Assembly: GCA_946405805.1 (NCBI GenBank)
Contig: CAMJIL010000014.1
Location: 1 to 50,078 of the forward strand
Direction of reading: 5' to 3'
Source: an uncultured Prevotellaceae bacterium
GTDB taxonomy: Bacteria > Bacteroidota > Bacteroidia > Bacteroidales > Bacteroidaceae
Length of the DNA: 50,078 nucleotides
Part shown: positions 8,188-16,603 of the stretch, in pieces
Layout: each line of letters starts with the position of its first letter
Position numbering within the stretch: position 1 is the first letter of the stretch
The notes under the pieces: model-generated
Database searches by the model: none
The model's input: the letters and a program-made list of their open reading frames with translations, nothing else
What the model was told of the DNA's origin: nothing
Made by a program: the position numbers and the translations under genes

Positions 8188-8682
8188 ATGGAAGTAATAC
8201 AGAGTTTTACAATAGATCATACACACCTGAAACCGGGGATTTATGTCTCGCGTGTGGATAAGGGTTTTACTACCTTCGACTTGCGTATCACAGAACCTAA
8301 TAAGGAGCCTGCTGTGGCGCCTGCTGCCATTCATAGTTTGGAACACTTGATGGCGACATGGTTTCGCAATAGCGAGGTGAAGGAGGATGTGGTGTATGTG
8401 GGTCCGATGGGATGTCTCACGGGGATGTATATCATCATGACGGGGGATTATACCGTAGAGGATATGCGACAGCTGACGATAAGTTGCCTGAAATGGATTC
8501 TGGCGCAGACGGAGGTGCCTGCAACAGAACCGCAGACGTGTGGTAACTACTTGTTGCACGACTTGCCTATGTGTAAGTGGGAGAGCCGGAGGTATCTGGA
8601 CCGGCTGGAGAATGACTTCCACTGCGAATATACCAAGCTGCAGGTGACACTGGAGGACGGAAAGGTGTTTGCGGACGCGTGA
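8188..8682 (+). CDS. luxS: S-ribosylhomocysteine lyase LuxS
   Basis: The 164-residue protein begins MEVIQSFTIDHTHLKPGIYV, the usual LuxS N-terminus. The iron/zinc site is intact: HSLEH in the first half and the cysteine of QTCGNYLLHD near residue 124, with the catalytic cysteine in GPMGCLTG. LuxS cleaves S-ribosylhomocysteine to homocysteine and the autoinducer-2 precursor DPD, so it serves both the methyl cycle and AI-2 formation. It has its own promoter. A heptad-rich gap of about 90 bases separates it from the MATE fusion gene on the same strand. Confidence 0.96.
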   Translation: MEVIQSFTIDHTHLKPGIYVSRVDKGFTTFDLRITEPNKEPAVAPAAIHSLEHLMATWFRNSEVKEDVVYVGPMGCLTGMYIIMTGDYTVEDMRQLTISCLKWILAQTEVPATEPQTCGNYLLHDLPMCKWESRRYLDRLENDFHCEYTKLQVTLEDGKVFADA

Positions 8683-8683
8683 G

Positions 8684-8771
8684 GAGTTAAGAGTTAAGAA
8701 TTAAGAGTTAAGAATTAAGAGTTAAGAAAATTAGCCTTTGACCTTTGACTTTTGACCTTAGACCTTATAAT
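8684..8771. repeat. Two adjacent heptad tracts (GAGTTAA/GAATTAA, then CTTTGAC)
   Basis: About six GAGTTAA/GAATTAA units are followed by about four CTTTGAC-type units, filling the luxS-MATE gap. The second tract is open in frame with the MATE gene through a TTG at 8752, but the real start is taken as ATG 8773. Confidence 0.85.
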
Positions 8772-8772
8772 T

Positions 8773-10548
8773 ATGAAGAGAAATTCTTTTATCGTTTCGA
8801 AGGCGTTGAGGACGTTTGTGATGGCTGCTGTGCTGACGGCGGCGGCATCGCAATTGGCACATACTGCGGACTCTATGATAGTGGGTCATGTAGTGGGACA
8901 GGATGCGGTATCTGCCATAAACCTGGTACTGCCGCTGGTGGAGGTGCTGAACTGTTTCGGTTTCCTCATCTGCTTCGGTGCTAACGCAATGTGTGCACAG
9001 GCTATCGGCAGCAACGATTTGGACAAGGCGTCACGCACCTTTACAACTACTATACTGACAGTATTGACATTGGGAATGGCGGTGTCGCTGGGCATCAGTT
9101 TCTTCAGTCAGGAGATAGTGGACCTGATGTCTGAAGAACCGCGTCTGAACGATATGGCATACGACTATATCCACACCTATGCTATGGGTGGATGGCTGCA
9201 GATGATGTCGTACGGACTGTGCCTCTTCGTGGCTACGGACGGACGCCCTCGCATGGTGACAATAGCGGTGGTGGCGGGTGCCATAGCAAATATCATAATG
9301 GACTTTGTGACGATATCGGTATTAGGCATGGGAGTAGATGGCGCCGCACTAGGTTCGCTGACGATGTTTACAGTAAACATTCTCATCCTTGCCGGATATC
9401 TGCGGAAGTCGAACAGTTCGTATAGCCTGAAATGGCCCGGCAAGAGTCTTGGCAGCATCTTCGTGAATAACGTCAAAGAGGGTGCGCCTATCACGCTGAG
9501 TAACTCGCTGATGGCGGTGACCATCATGCTTATCAATGATATAGTATTGAGGTATCTGGGTAGCGACGGCCTGTTTATATGGTCTGTATGCCTGCAGATG
9601 TTGTTGCTGTCGTATGTGTTTATCGACGGCGTGATAGAGTCGATGTTTGCCATTGGCGGTGTGCTGGTGGGAGAGCGTGACCTGAAGGGATTGGATATCC
9701 TTGTAAAGCAGGCTCTGATTGTCATTGCCATGCTGGTGACTATCGTCATCTTCATGATGTATATGCCGGGACTGGTGGGCAACCTCTTCGGTGTGAAGAC
9801 GGGTACCATGATGGCATTCGAACTGGACCGCGTACTGCGTATCTTTGCCCTGATGCTGATACCGTTTGCTGTGACACAGATACTGCTGAGTACATACCAG
9901 ATATTGGGCCACGACAAGGCCAGCGTGGTAACGGCAACGGCACAGACCGTCATGCTGGTACTGGGAGTATGGGCTGTGGCAGAGTTTGAGGGCGTAGAGC
10001 TGTGGTGGGGCTTTGTCGGAGCATGTGCCTTGGTGCTGCTGTTCCAGGTGGGATACACCACTGCCCGCAGCCGCATTCTTCAGGCTAACATTTCTCCGCT
10101 GACAATGATACCGAACGAGACGGGAGGACATACTTTTGACAAATCCATAAAATATGATAAGGATGATGTCTATGCCACACTGGCCGGCATCGACACTTTC
10201 CTGAAAGGTATCAATGTGTCTGAGGAGAATGCCTTCAAGATAAATATGTGTTGCGAGGAACTGATGACAAACATCGTAAAGTACTCCAAGGGACGCGTCT
10301 TAAAGCAGACGTTCGACATTCATATACAGGAGAATAGCGACGGCATATATATCACCCTGAAGGATGCCGGAAAACCTTTCGACCCTGTGAAGTATGGTAA
10401 GAAAGAGATGCAGAAAAAAGATTATGCCAAGGATAACGAACACATGGGCCTTCGCCTGGTGACAAGTATTATCCCTGACATCACCTATAAATATATGTAC
10501 GGCCAGAATACGGTCTTTATATCACTCCCAGTTGATGGAGGAAGATAA
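8773..10548 (+). CDS. MATE-family transporter fused to an RsbW-like HATPase domain
   Basis: The 591-residue protein has a complete MATE-like membrane part at about 10-435 (around twelve hydrophobic segments, with TADSMIVGHVVG at 31-42). A cytoplasmic GHKL ATPase domain of the anti-sigma kinase type follows at about 455-591: N-box CCEELMTNIVKYS (Glu495, Glu496, Asn500), G1 DAGKPFDP (Asp531), G2 HMGLRLV (Gly559). MATE proteins export cationic compounds with Na+ or H+; the added domain is the kind that binds and phosphorylates STAS proteins. The fusion suggests a transporter that reads or sets the partner-switching state, for example with the STAS protein at 2756-3058; that link is inference. 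No frameshift or domain break is seen. Its 3' end overlaps the convergent symporter gene by 32 bases. Confidence 0.85.
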   Translation: MKRNSFIVSKALRTFVMAAVLTAAASQLAHTADSMIVGHVVGQDAVSAINLVLPLVEVLNCFGFLICFGANAMCAQAIGSNDLDKASRTFTTTILTVLTLGMAVSLGISFFSQEIVDLMSEEPRLNDMAYDYIHTYAMGGWLQMMSYGLCLFVATDGRPRMVTIAVVAGAIANIIMDFVTISVLGMGVDGAALGSLTMFTVNILILAGYLRKSNSSYSLKWPGKSLGSIFVNNVKEGAPITLSNSLMAVTIMLINDIVLRYLGSDGLFIWSVCLQMLLLSYVFIDGVIESMFAIGGVLVGERDLKGLDILVKQALIVIAMLVTIVIFMMYMPGLVGNLFGVKTGTMMAFELDRVLRIFALMLIPFAVTQILLSTYQILGHDKASVVTATAQTVMLVLGVWAVAEFEGVELWWGFVGACALVLLFQVGYTTARSRILQANISPLTMIPNETGGHTFDKSIKYDKDDVYATLAGIDTFLKGINVSEENAFKINMCCEELMTNIVKYSKGRVLKQTFDIHIQENSDGIYITLKDAGKPFDPVKYGKKEMQKKDYAKDNEHMGLRLVTSIIPDITYKYMYGQNTVFISLPVDGGR

Positions 10549-11869
10549 GGACGATGCCGATGGGGCAGATGTAACGGACGGCAACGAGGAATAGGCTGTA
10601 GAACATGGTGTTCTTGGTGCCGTTGTTTGTAAATTCGGCAAAGACGATTTGCTTCGGAGCATACCATCCCACAAAGATACACGTCAGCAGAGCACCCAGC
10701 GGCAGCATGAAGTTGGCTGTCAGCTGGTCGCAGAAATCCATTAGAGACATTCCCATCACCTTAATATTGTCAAAGGCTCCTACGGACCATGAACAGAAGA
10801 TACATAGGATAGAGGCAAAGCCGGTAACTATCCATGCTGCATTCTTGCGTGGCAGATTCAGCTCTTCGGTAAAGAATGCCGTGCCAATCTCGTGCATAGA
10901 GATGGTGCTGGTAAGGGCTGCAAATACCAGAAGGGCATAGAACATGATGCTGATGAAATAGGCTGCTTCCGGCACAGAACCGAAGGCTTGCTGGAAGACA
11001 TTCGGCAGAGTGATAAAGATAAGTGACGGACCGCTGTCAGGACTGATGCCTACAGAGAAGGCGGCAGGGAATATTATGAGACCTGATAGTATGGCAATGA
11101 GGGTGTCGAGAATTGCTATCTGACTTGCTGACCTGAGCAGGTTGGTATTTTTCCTGAAATAACTGGCATAGGTACACAATACTGCCGTTCCCAATGACAG
11201 GGAAAAAAAGGCTTGTCCGAGGGCTTCGAGGAATACCTTGCTATTGACTTTTGAGAAGTCGGGCATCAGCAGGAAACGTATTCCTTCTGTGGCATTTGGA
11301 AGAGAGCAGGAGGCTATCATCAGAATGATAAGCAATAGCATCAGGATAGGCATGAGCCACTTGGAGGCCCGCTCGATACCTTTCCGCACACCACGGATGA
11401 TTACCATGTGGGTGATGAAGACGAATAAACAGCCCCATATCAATGGACGCCACATGTCACCAGAGAATGTGACAAAATAGTTCTTGGCATACTCCGCATC
11501 ACCTAAGGTGCGACCTGCAAGTGAGGCGAAGAAGTATTCCAAGCACCACCCTGCAACGACGGCATAGAAGCCAAGAATAATGGTGGCAGTGAGGATGCCG
11601 AGATAACCTACCAGCTTCCACGGACGACCACCGGAGAGTTTGTCGTATGCCTTAGCAGCATTAGCCTGTCCGTGACGGCCTACGATGAATTCACTGAGCA
11701 TACCAGGGATGCCGAGAATAAGGATACAACCGATATACACGAGAAGGAAGGCAGCGCCACCATTCTGACCTGTCATGTATGGAAAACGCCATACGTTACC
11801 TAAGCCGACAGCAGAACCTGCCGTTGCCAGGATAATACCTAATTTACTTCCGAAATTACCGCGAGACAT
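10517..11869 (-). CDS. Sodium:neurotransmitter symporter family transporter (LeuT-type)
   Basis: A 450-residue polytopic protein with about eleven hydrophobic segments. The family N-terminus is clear: GSAVGLGNVWRFPYMTGQNG at about 18-37 matches the LeuT sodium and substrate site in helix 1, and ALGQAFFSLSLG matches helix 6. Bacterial members import amino acids or related amines with Na+; the substrate is not predictable here. The last 32 bases are shared, in opposite orientation, with the MATE fusion gene. It is the last gene of a minus-strand series, with a heptad-rich gap of about 120 bases to the kinase gene. Confidence 0.92.
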   Translation of the reverse strand: MSRGNFGSKLGIILATAGSAVGLGNVWRFPYMTGQNGGAAFLLVYIGCILILGIPGMLSEFIVGRHGQANAAKAYDKLSGGRPWKLVGYLGILTATIILGFYAVVAGWCLEYFFASLAGRTLGDAEYAKNYFVTFSGDMWRPLIWGCLFVFITHMVIIRGVRKGIERASKWLMPILMLLLIILMIASCSLPNATEGIRFLLMPDFSKVNSKVFLEALGQAFFSLSLGTAVLCTYASYFRKNTNLLRSASQIAILDTLIAILSGLIIFPAAFSVGISPDSGPSLIFITLPNVFQQAFGSVPEAAYFISIMFYALLVFAALTSTISMHEIGTAFFTEELNLPRKNAAWIVTGFASILCIFCSWSVGAFDNIKVMGMSLMDFCDQLTANFMLPLGALLTCIFVGWYAPKQIVFAEFTNNGTKNTMFYSLFLVAVRYICPIGIVLIFLHQLGVI

Positions 11870-11875
11870 TCTCTT

Positions 11876-11958
11876 GTAAAGTTTAACGTTTAACGTTTAA
11901 AGTCAGTAGAAAGTTTAGAGTTGAAAGTCTTTAACCATTAACCGTTAACCATTAACCC
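11876..11958. repeat. Heptad tracts (GTTTAAC, then TTAACCA/TTAACCG)
   Basis: Two degenerate 7-base arrays, separated by a short unique stretch, fill the gap upstream of the symporter start. Confidence 0.8.
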
Positions 11959-11960
11959 TT

Positions 11961-11993
11961 CTCCTCCCTCTCGGGGAGGTCGGGTGGGGGTCC
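11961..11993 (-). repeat. C-rich inverted repeat abutting a stop codon
   Basis: On the minus strand a C-rich element (CCCCCACCCGACCTCCCC, then GAGAGGGAGGAG) starts directly after the TAG of the kinase gene at 11996-11994. The CTCCCC/GGGAGG arms can pair. Related elements stand at 17421-17452, 25946-25978 and 29496-29531. Confidence 0.7.
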
Positions 11994-12950
11994 CTAATAC
12001 ACAAAACTACTTCCTCCGAGGAATTCGCGTAGGAGACTGGTCTTGGGGACATCGTTTTCTGATATCTTCTCAAAATATGTCATAAACGACAACAGTTCCT
12101 GCGCCTTGGCATATTCTACATCATCCTCTGGAACGCCTTGCAGAAGCGGTTCTGCCTGAATCTTAATCACACCCACTTCGTATGGCATACCAGTATTGAA
12201 AGTTGCATCAGCATACTTCTTGTAGGGAAGTATCCATTTCTTCTCTCCGGCGCGTACCGAAGCCCACTGAGCCAACGTTGCCTGAGCACTGGCACCACGA
12301 TATTTGTAGTCGCGGATGATGCGACGGAGCAGACGGTTGTCCTCCGGACGCAGCTCTATATCTACTGTCAGGGGATATACTATCATCGGTGCTGCGAAGA
12401 TGCGGAAAATCTGTTCCTGCGGTATGTTTGCCGTGAGTTCAGGATTGAGGGCGTGAATGCCTTCTATCACCAATATCTCATTGCTGGCGAGGGACATCTT
12501 TTCACCGCTCTTTTCACTCTTGCCTGTCACAAAGTTGTAGCGTGGCAGTTCTATCTCCTTACCAGCGATAAGGTCGGCAAGCTGCTGGTTGAATAACTCG
12601 AGGTTGAGGGCGTAGAGTGATTCGAAGTCGTATTTTCCGTCAGCATCGCGTGGTGTCTGCTCACGATCAAGGAAATAATCGTCGAGCCCCAGTTCTACCG
12701 GCCATATCTCGTTAAGCACCAGCTGTATGGAGAGACGCTTGCAGGTGGTTGTCTTACCGCTACTTGATGGACCAGCGATGAGAACAACACGGACATCCTT
12801 CTTTTGGGATATGTCATAGGCTATGTGTGCCAACTGACGCTCCTGCCACGCCTCACCAACATTGATGAGGGTAGTGGAGTAACCTAACTTTATGACGGTA
12901 TTTACGTCGTTGACAGTCTTTACCTTACTTAAATCTTGCCACTTGTACAT
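11994..12950 (-). CDS. Uridine kinase / phosphoribulokinase-family nucleoside kinase
   Basis: A 318-residue P-loop kinase with Walker A GPSSSGKT at 60-67, ELGLDDYFLDRE and the lid/base-binding segments of uridine kinases (ILVIEGIHALNPEL). Many Bacteroidetes relatives that I know of are about 550 residues, with an N-terminal TGS/ThrRS-like half. Here only a short N-terminal piece (about 50 residues) precedes the kinase, and pyrH begins eight bases upstream, so the extra half is absent. The likely reaction is phosphorylation of uridine or a related substrate. The neighbour pyrH supports a place in pyrimidine nucleotide supply. Confidence 0.85.
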   Translation of the reverse strand: MYKWQDLSKVKTVNDVNTVIKLGYSTTLINVGEAWQERQLAHIAYDISQKKDVRVVLIAGPSSSGKTTTCKRLSIQLVLNEIWPVELGLDDYFLDREQTPRDADGKYDFESLYALNLELFNQQLADLIAGKEIELPRYNFVTGKSEKSGEKMSLASNEILVIEGIHALNPELTANIPQEQIFRIFAAPMIVYPLTVDIELRPEDNRLLRRIIRDYKYRGASAQATLAQWASVRAGEKKWILPYKKYADATFNTGMPYEVGVIKIQAEPLLQGVPEDDVEYAKAQELLSFMTYFEKISENDVPKTSLLREFLGGSSFVY

Positions 12951-12958
12951 GGTAACCG

Positions 12959-13666
12959 TTAATTATGTACCAACGTTCCTATTTCTTCACCGTTCATCAC
13001 CTTCTTGAGGTTTCCGAGGATGTCCATATTGAAGACATAGATAGGCAGGTTGTTCTGCATGCACATTGCTGTTGCTGTGATGTCCATCACCTTCAGACCG
13101 CGTGCTATTACCTCTTCGTATGTGATGTCATGGAACTTTGTTGCGGTAGGGTCTTTCTCCGGATCTGCTGTATAGATGCCGTCAACGCGTGTGCCCTTCA
13201 GCATTACGTCAGCCTCTATCTCGATGCCACGTAAAGAAGAACCGGTATCGGTAGTGAAGTATGGATTTCCTGTGCCACCGCTCATGATGACTACCTCGCC
13301 TTGTTTCATAGCATCAATAGCTTTCCACTTAGTATAGAACTCGCCAATTGGCTCCATGCGGATTGCTGTCAGGACGCGGTTCTTCTGGCCTGCTGCATCG
13401 AGAGCAGAAGAGAGAGCGAGAGAATTGATTACTGTGGCACACATACCCATCTGGTCGCCCTTGACACGGTCGAAACCCTTGCCGGCGCCAGACAACCCGC
13501 GAAAGATGTTGCCACCACCTATTACGATACCTATCTGTACGCCCATGTCAGCTATCTCTTTTATCTGACGGGCATAGTCGTTGAGACGGTTTACGTCGAT
13601 GCCATAACCTTGGTTACCTTGCAGACTCTCTCCTGAGAGCTTCAGCAGAATGCGATTGAATTTCAT
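12959..13666 (-). CDS. pyrH: UMP kinase PyrH
   Basis: Starting at ATG 13666 the protein is 235 residues and begins MKFNRILLKLSGESLQG, the usual bacterial UMP kinase start. An upstream in-frame extension runs through the 3' end of metA and is rejected. Family motifs include IGGGNIFRG and a GTGNPYFTTDT substrate loop. PyrH phosphorylates UMP to UDP in the amino-acid-kinase fold and works as a hexamer. It lies seven bases after metA and eight bases before the kinase gene, so these are probably one transcript. Confidence 0.96.
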   Translation of the reverse strand: MKFNRILLKLSGESLQGNQGYGIDVNRLNDYARQIKEIADMGVQIGIVIGGGNIFRGLSGAGKGFDRVKGDQMGMCATVINSLALSSALDAAGQKNRVLTAIRMEPIGEFYTKWKAIDAMKQGEVVIMSGGTGNPYFTTDTGSSLRGIEIEADVMLKGTRVDGIYTADPEKDPTATKFHDITYEEVIARGLKVMDITATAMCMQNNLPIYVFNMDILGNLKKVMNGEEIGTLVHN

Positions 13667-13673
13667 AGTTGTT

Positions 13674-14597
13674 TTAGTTAATTTCGTCAATATTATATGG
13701 TGTCTTCTGATAAACGTAGTAGTTAATCCAATTGTGGAAAAAGAGGTTTGCATGTGCACGCCACGTTACGACAGGTCCCTTCTCAGGATCGTCGTCGAGA
13801 TAATAGTTCAGCGGCTTTTCCACATCATCTCTCTTGCCGAGGTCACGGCGGTATTCAGTGTCGAGAGTCTCGGGGTTATACTCCATGTGACCTGTGATGT
13901 ATATCTCCCTGCCGTCGCGTTCCATCATGATAGACGGGCCTGTGACATCGGATTTTGTCAGGATGCTGATATCGGGGCAAGCCTTGACATCGTTGATGTC
14001 TGTGCCAGAATGGCGTGAGTGTGGCATATAGAAGAAAGAGTCGAAGCCACGTAGCAGAGGTATGTCCTGAATGTCGGGATTGATAATCTGCGGGAAGATG
14101 CCGAAGAGCTTCTTAGGCAGTTGTGTCTTGTCGATGCCGTGGAAGGCATACAGCGCTGCCTGTGCTGCCCAACAGATGTATAGGGTAGAGGTGACATGGG
14201 TGCGTGCCCAAGAGAAGATGTCCTGTATCTCTGCCCAATAGGTGACATCCTCAAAGGCATAGTCCTCAACGGGAGCACCTGTTATTATCATACCGTCGAA
14301 CTTACGGTTACGCAATTCGTCGAAGGCTATGTAGAACTGTCGCATGTGTTCTATCGGGGTGTTCTTTGAGGTATGCGACTTCAGTTTCATGAACGTCACG
14401 TCAATCTGCAGCGGAGTATTAGAGAGCAGACGGATGAGGTCTGTCTCTGTTGTTATCTTCAGCGGCATGAGGTTGAGGATAACGAGCTTCAGAGGACGGA
14501 TATCTTGTGAGTGACCGCGGGTTTCATCGATGACGAAGATATTCTCGTCTTCGAGCATCTTGATAGCGGGTAGTTTATCGGGTAATCTGAGTGGCAT
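13674..14597 (-). CDS. metA: Homoserine O-acyltransferase MetA, predicted acetyl-CoA type
   Basis: A 307-residue MetA-family protein with catalytic Cys142 (LYICWAAQAALY), the His of SRHSGTD and a C-terminal domain ending in TWRAHANLFFHNWINYY. Position 111 is Glu (ITGAPVE). In this family Glu at 111 goes with acetyl-CoA use and Gly with succinyl-CoA use, so O-acetylhomoserine is the likely product despite the usual name homoserine O-succinyltransferase. It catalyses the first dedicated step of methionine synthesis and sits in a series with purine, pyrimidine and shikimate genes. A TTGAAAC heptad tract lies just upstream. Confidence 0.95.
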   Translation of the reverse strand: MPLRLPDKLPAIKMLEDENIFVIDETRGHSQDIRPLKLVILNLMPLKITTETDLIRLLSNTPLQIDVTFMKLKSHTSKNTPIEHMRQFYIAFDELRNRKFDGMIITGAPVEDYAFEDVTYWAEIQDIFSWARTHVTSTLYICWAAQAALYAFHGIDKTQLPKKLFGIFPQIINPDIQDIPLLRGFDSFFYMPHSRHSGTDINDVKACPDISILTKSDVTGPSIMMERDGREIYITGHMEYNPETLDTEYRRDLGKRDDVEKPLNYYLDDDPEKGPVVTWRAHANLFFHNWINYYVYQKTPYNIDEIN

Positions 14598-14606
14598 GAG
14601 TTATAT

Positions 14607-14661
14607 TGAAAATTGAATATTGAACATTGAAACCTGAAACTTGAAACTTGAAACCTGAAAC
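14607..14661. repeat. Heptad tract (TTGAAAC/TTGAACA)
   Basis: Seven to eight degenerate 7-base units fill the metA-ABC-F gap up to the ABC-F stop codon. Confidence 0.85.
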
Positions 14662-14662
14662 T

Positions 14663-16597
14663 TTATATTTCCAGAGCGAAGTATTCTTCTTCCAGTTTAT
14701 CTAATTCTTCTTGTACCGTAGTGTATTCGTTCACCATCTGCATATTAGCGGCATTCTCGGGCAGCATCAGGAGGTCGTTGAGTTCGTCCCTGCGTTTCTC
14801 GAGGGATGATATCTTTTCCTCAAGATTTTTACGCTGTTTCTCAAGTTTGTTGAGGCGCTTCTGTTCTGCCTTACGTTCTTCGTAGCTCAGGGTAGGGGTA
14901 GGGGCTTCTTCCTTGGCTGCTTCCTTCGTTGGCTTCTCTGCCTGCTTGACAGGTTGCGTGTTCTGCTGGCTTACGGCATCGTTGATGGTTTCGGCATGCT
15001 TATCCCTGAGATAGTCGTAGATGCCGCCAAGATGTTCGCGTACTTTTCCATTGCTGAATTCATATACCTTGTCAACGAGTCCGTCGAGGAATTCACGGTC
15101 GTGTGAGACAACGATGACAGTGCCGTCGAAGGCTTTTATGGCATCCTTCAGAACGTCCTTCGATACCATGTCGAGATGGTTGGTGGGCTCGTCGAGGATG
15201 AGGAAGTTGACAGGTTCGAGGAGCAGGCGTATCATTGCCAGTCGGGAACGTTCGCCACCGCTGAGGAATTTTACGTACTTGTCCGATGCCTCGCCGCCAA
15301 ACATGAAGGCTCCAAGAATGTCTCTTATCTTCAGGCGTATATCACCGCGTGCCACATTGTCGATGGTTTGGAAGACGGTAAGTGATTCATCAAGCAGCTG
15401 CGCCTGATTCTGTGCGAAGTATCCTATCTGGATGTTGTGGCCTATCTTCAGAGAGCCTTCGAAGTCAATCTCATTCATGATACACTTCACGAGGGTTGAT
15501 TTTCCTTCACCGTTCTTGCCGACGAAAGCCACCTTCTCGCCTCTCTTGATGATGAGGTTGACATCGTGGAAGACATTATGCTCGCCATAGCTCTTCTTTA
15601 CATCCTCGCAGATGACAGGATAGTCACCCGAACGCAAACATGGTGGGAACTTCAGGCGCAATGCTGAGTTATCCACCTCATCCACCTCGATAGGTACTAT
15701 CTTCTCCAGCTGCCTGATGCGCTGCTGCACCTGTATGGCCTTCGTTGCCTGATAGCGGAAACGCTCTATGAAAGCCTTGGTGTCGGCAATCTCTTTCTGT
15801 TGGTTTTCGTAGGCCCTCAACTGCTGCTCCCTGCGTTCCTGACGCAGCACGACATACTCGTTGTATTTCACCTTGTAGTCAACGACGTGTCCGCAGGAAA
15901 TCTCGAGGGTTCTGTTTGTGACGTTGTTGATGAATGCCCTGTCGTGGGAAACGAGGACAACAGCCTGTGAACTCTGTGAGAGGAACTGTTCGAGCCATTG
16001 TATTGATTCGATGTCGAGGTGGTTGGTAGGCTCGTCGAGAAGTATCACGTCATGATGGCTGAGAAGTAGTTTTGCCAGCTCTATTCGCATGCGCCAGCCG
16101 CCAGAGAATTCTGATGTAGGGCGTTCGAAATCTGTACGTAGGAATCCCAAGCCTGTGAGGGTGCGTTCCATCTCTGCCTCCCTCGATTCTGCTCCCATCA
16201 TCATATAGCGTTCGTGGGCAAGGGTAAAGCGTTCCACGAGGTCCATATAATCCTGGGACTCATAGTCAGTGCGCCTTTCCATCTCCTTCTGCAGACGCTC
16301 TACCTTTGATGCCATCTTGCTGATGTCAGAAAAGGCCTTCCTCACCTCGTCGCGGACAGTAGTGCTGTCCTGCAGCTTCATCACCTGCGGCAGATAGCCT
16401 ATGGTGCAGTCGTTGGGAATGGAGACGGTTCCTTCCGTTGGCGTTTGAATGCCTGCAAGAATTTTCAGCATAGTGGATTTTCCCGCGCCGTTTTTTCCGA
16501 CGAGGGCGATGCGGTCGCGCTCGTTGATTACGAATGATACATCCGTAAAGAGAGGCTTGACGCCGAATTCTACTTTCAGTCCTTCTACGCTTATCAT
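14663..16597 (-). CDS. ABC-F family ATPase
   Basis: A 644-residue soluble protein with two ATP-binding cassettes: Walker A GKNGAGKST at 34-42 with signature FSGGW and LLDEPTNHLD, then a second set GKNGEGKST, LSGGERSRLA and LILDEPTNHLD. The linker between the cassettes is long and charged. The C-terminal 60 residues form a probable coiled coil after a Lys/Glu/Pro-rich stretch. No membrane segment is present. ABC-F proteins act on the ribosome as translation factors or antibiotic-protection factors. The general layout resembles Uup/YdiF-type housekeeping members, but I do not assign a subfamily. It starts six bases after aroE ends. Confidence 0.93.
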   Translation of the reverse strand: MISVEGLKVEFGVKPLFTDVSFVINERDRIALVGKNGAGKSTMLKILAGIQTPTEGTVSIPNDCTIGYLPQVMKLQDSTTVRDEVRKAFSDISKMASKVERLQKEMERRTDYESQDYMDLVERFTLAHERYMMMGAESREAEMERTLTGLGFLRTDFERPTSEFSGGWRMRIELAKLLLSHHDVILLDEPTNHLDIESIQWLEQFLSQSSQAVVLVSHDRAFINNVTNRTLEISCGHVVDYKVKYNEYVVLRQERREQQLRAYENQQKEIADTKAFIERFRYQATKAIQVQQRIRQLEKIVPIEVDEVDNSALRLKFPPCLRSGDYPVICEDVKKSYGEHNVFHDVNLIIKRGEKVAFVGKNGEGKSTLVKCIMNEIDFEGSLKIGHNIQIGYFAQNQAQLLDESLTVFQTIDNVARGDIRLKIRDILGAFMFGGEASDKYVKFLSGGERSRLAMIRLLLEPVNFLILDEPTNHLDMVSKDVLKDAIKAFDGTVIVVSHDREFLDGLVDKVYEFSNGKVREHLGGIYDYLRDKHAETINDAVSQQNTQPVKQAEKPTKEAAKEEAPTPTLSYEERKAEQKRLNKLEKQRKNLEEKISSLEKRRDELNDLLMLPENAANMQMVNEYTTVQEELDKLEEEYFALEI

Positions 16598-16603
16598 GTT
16601 TTA

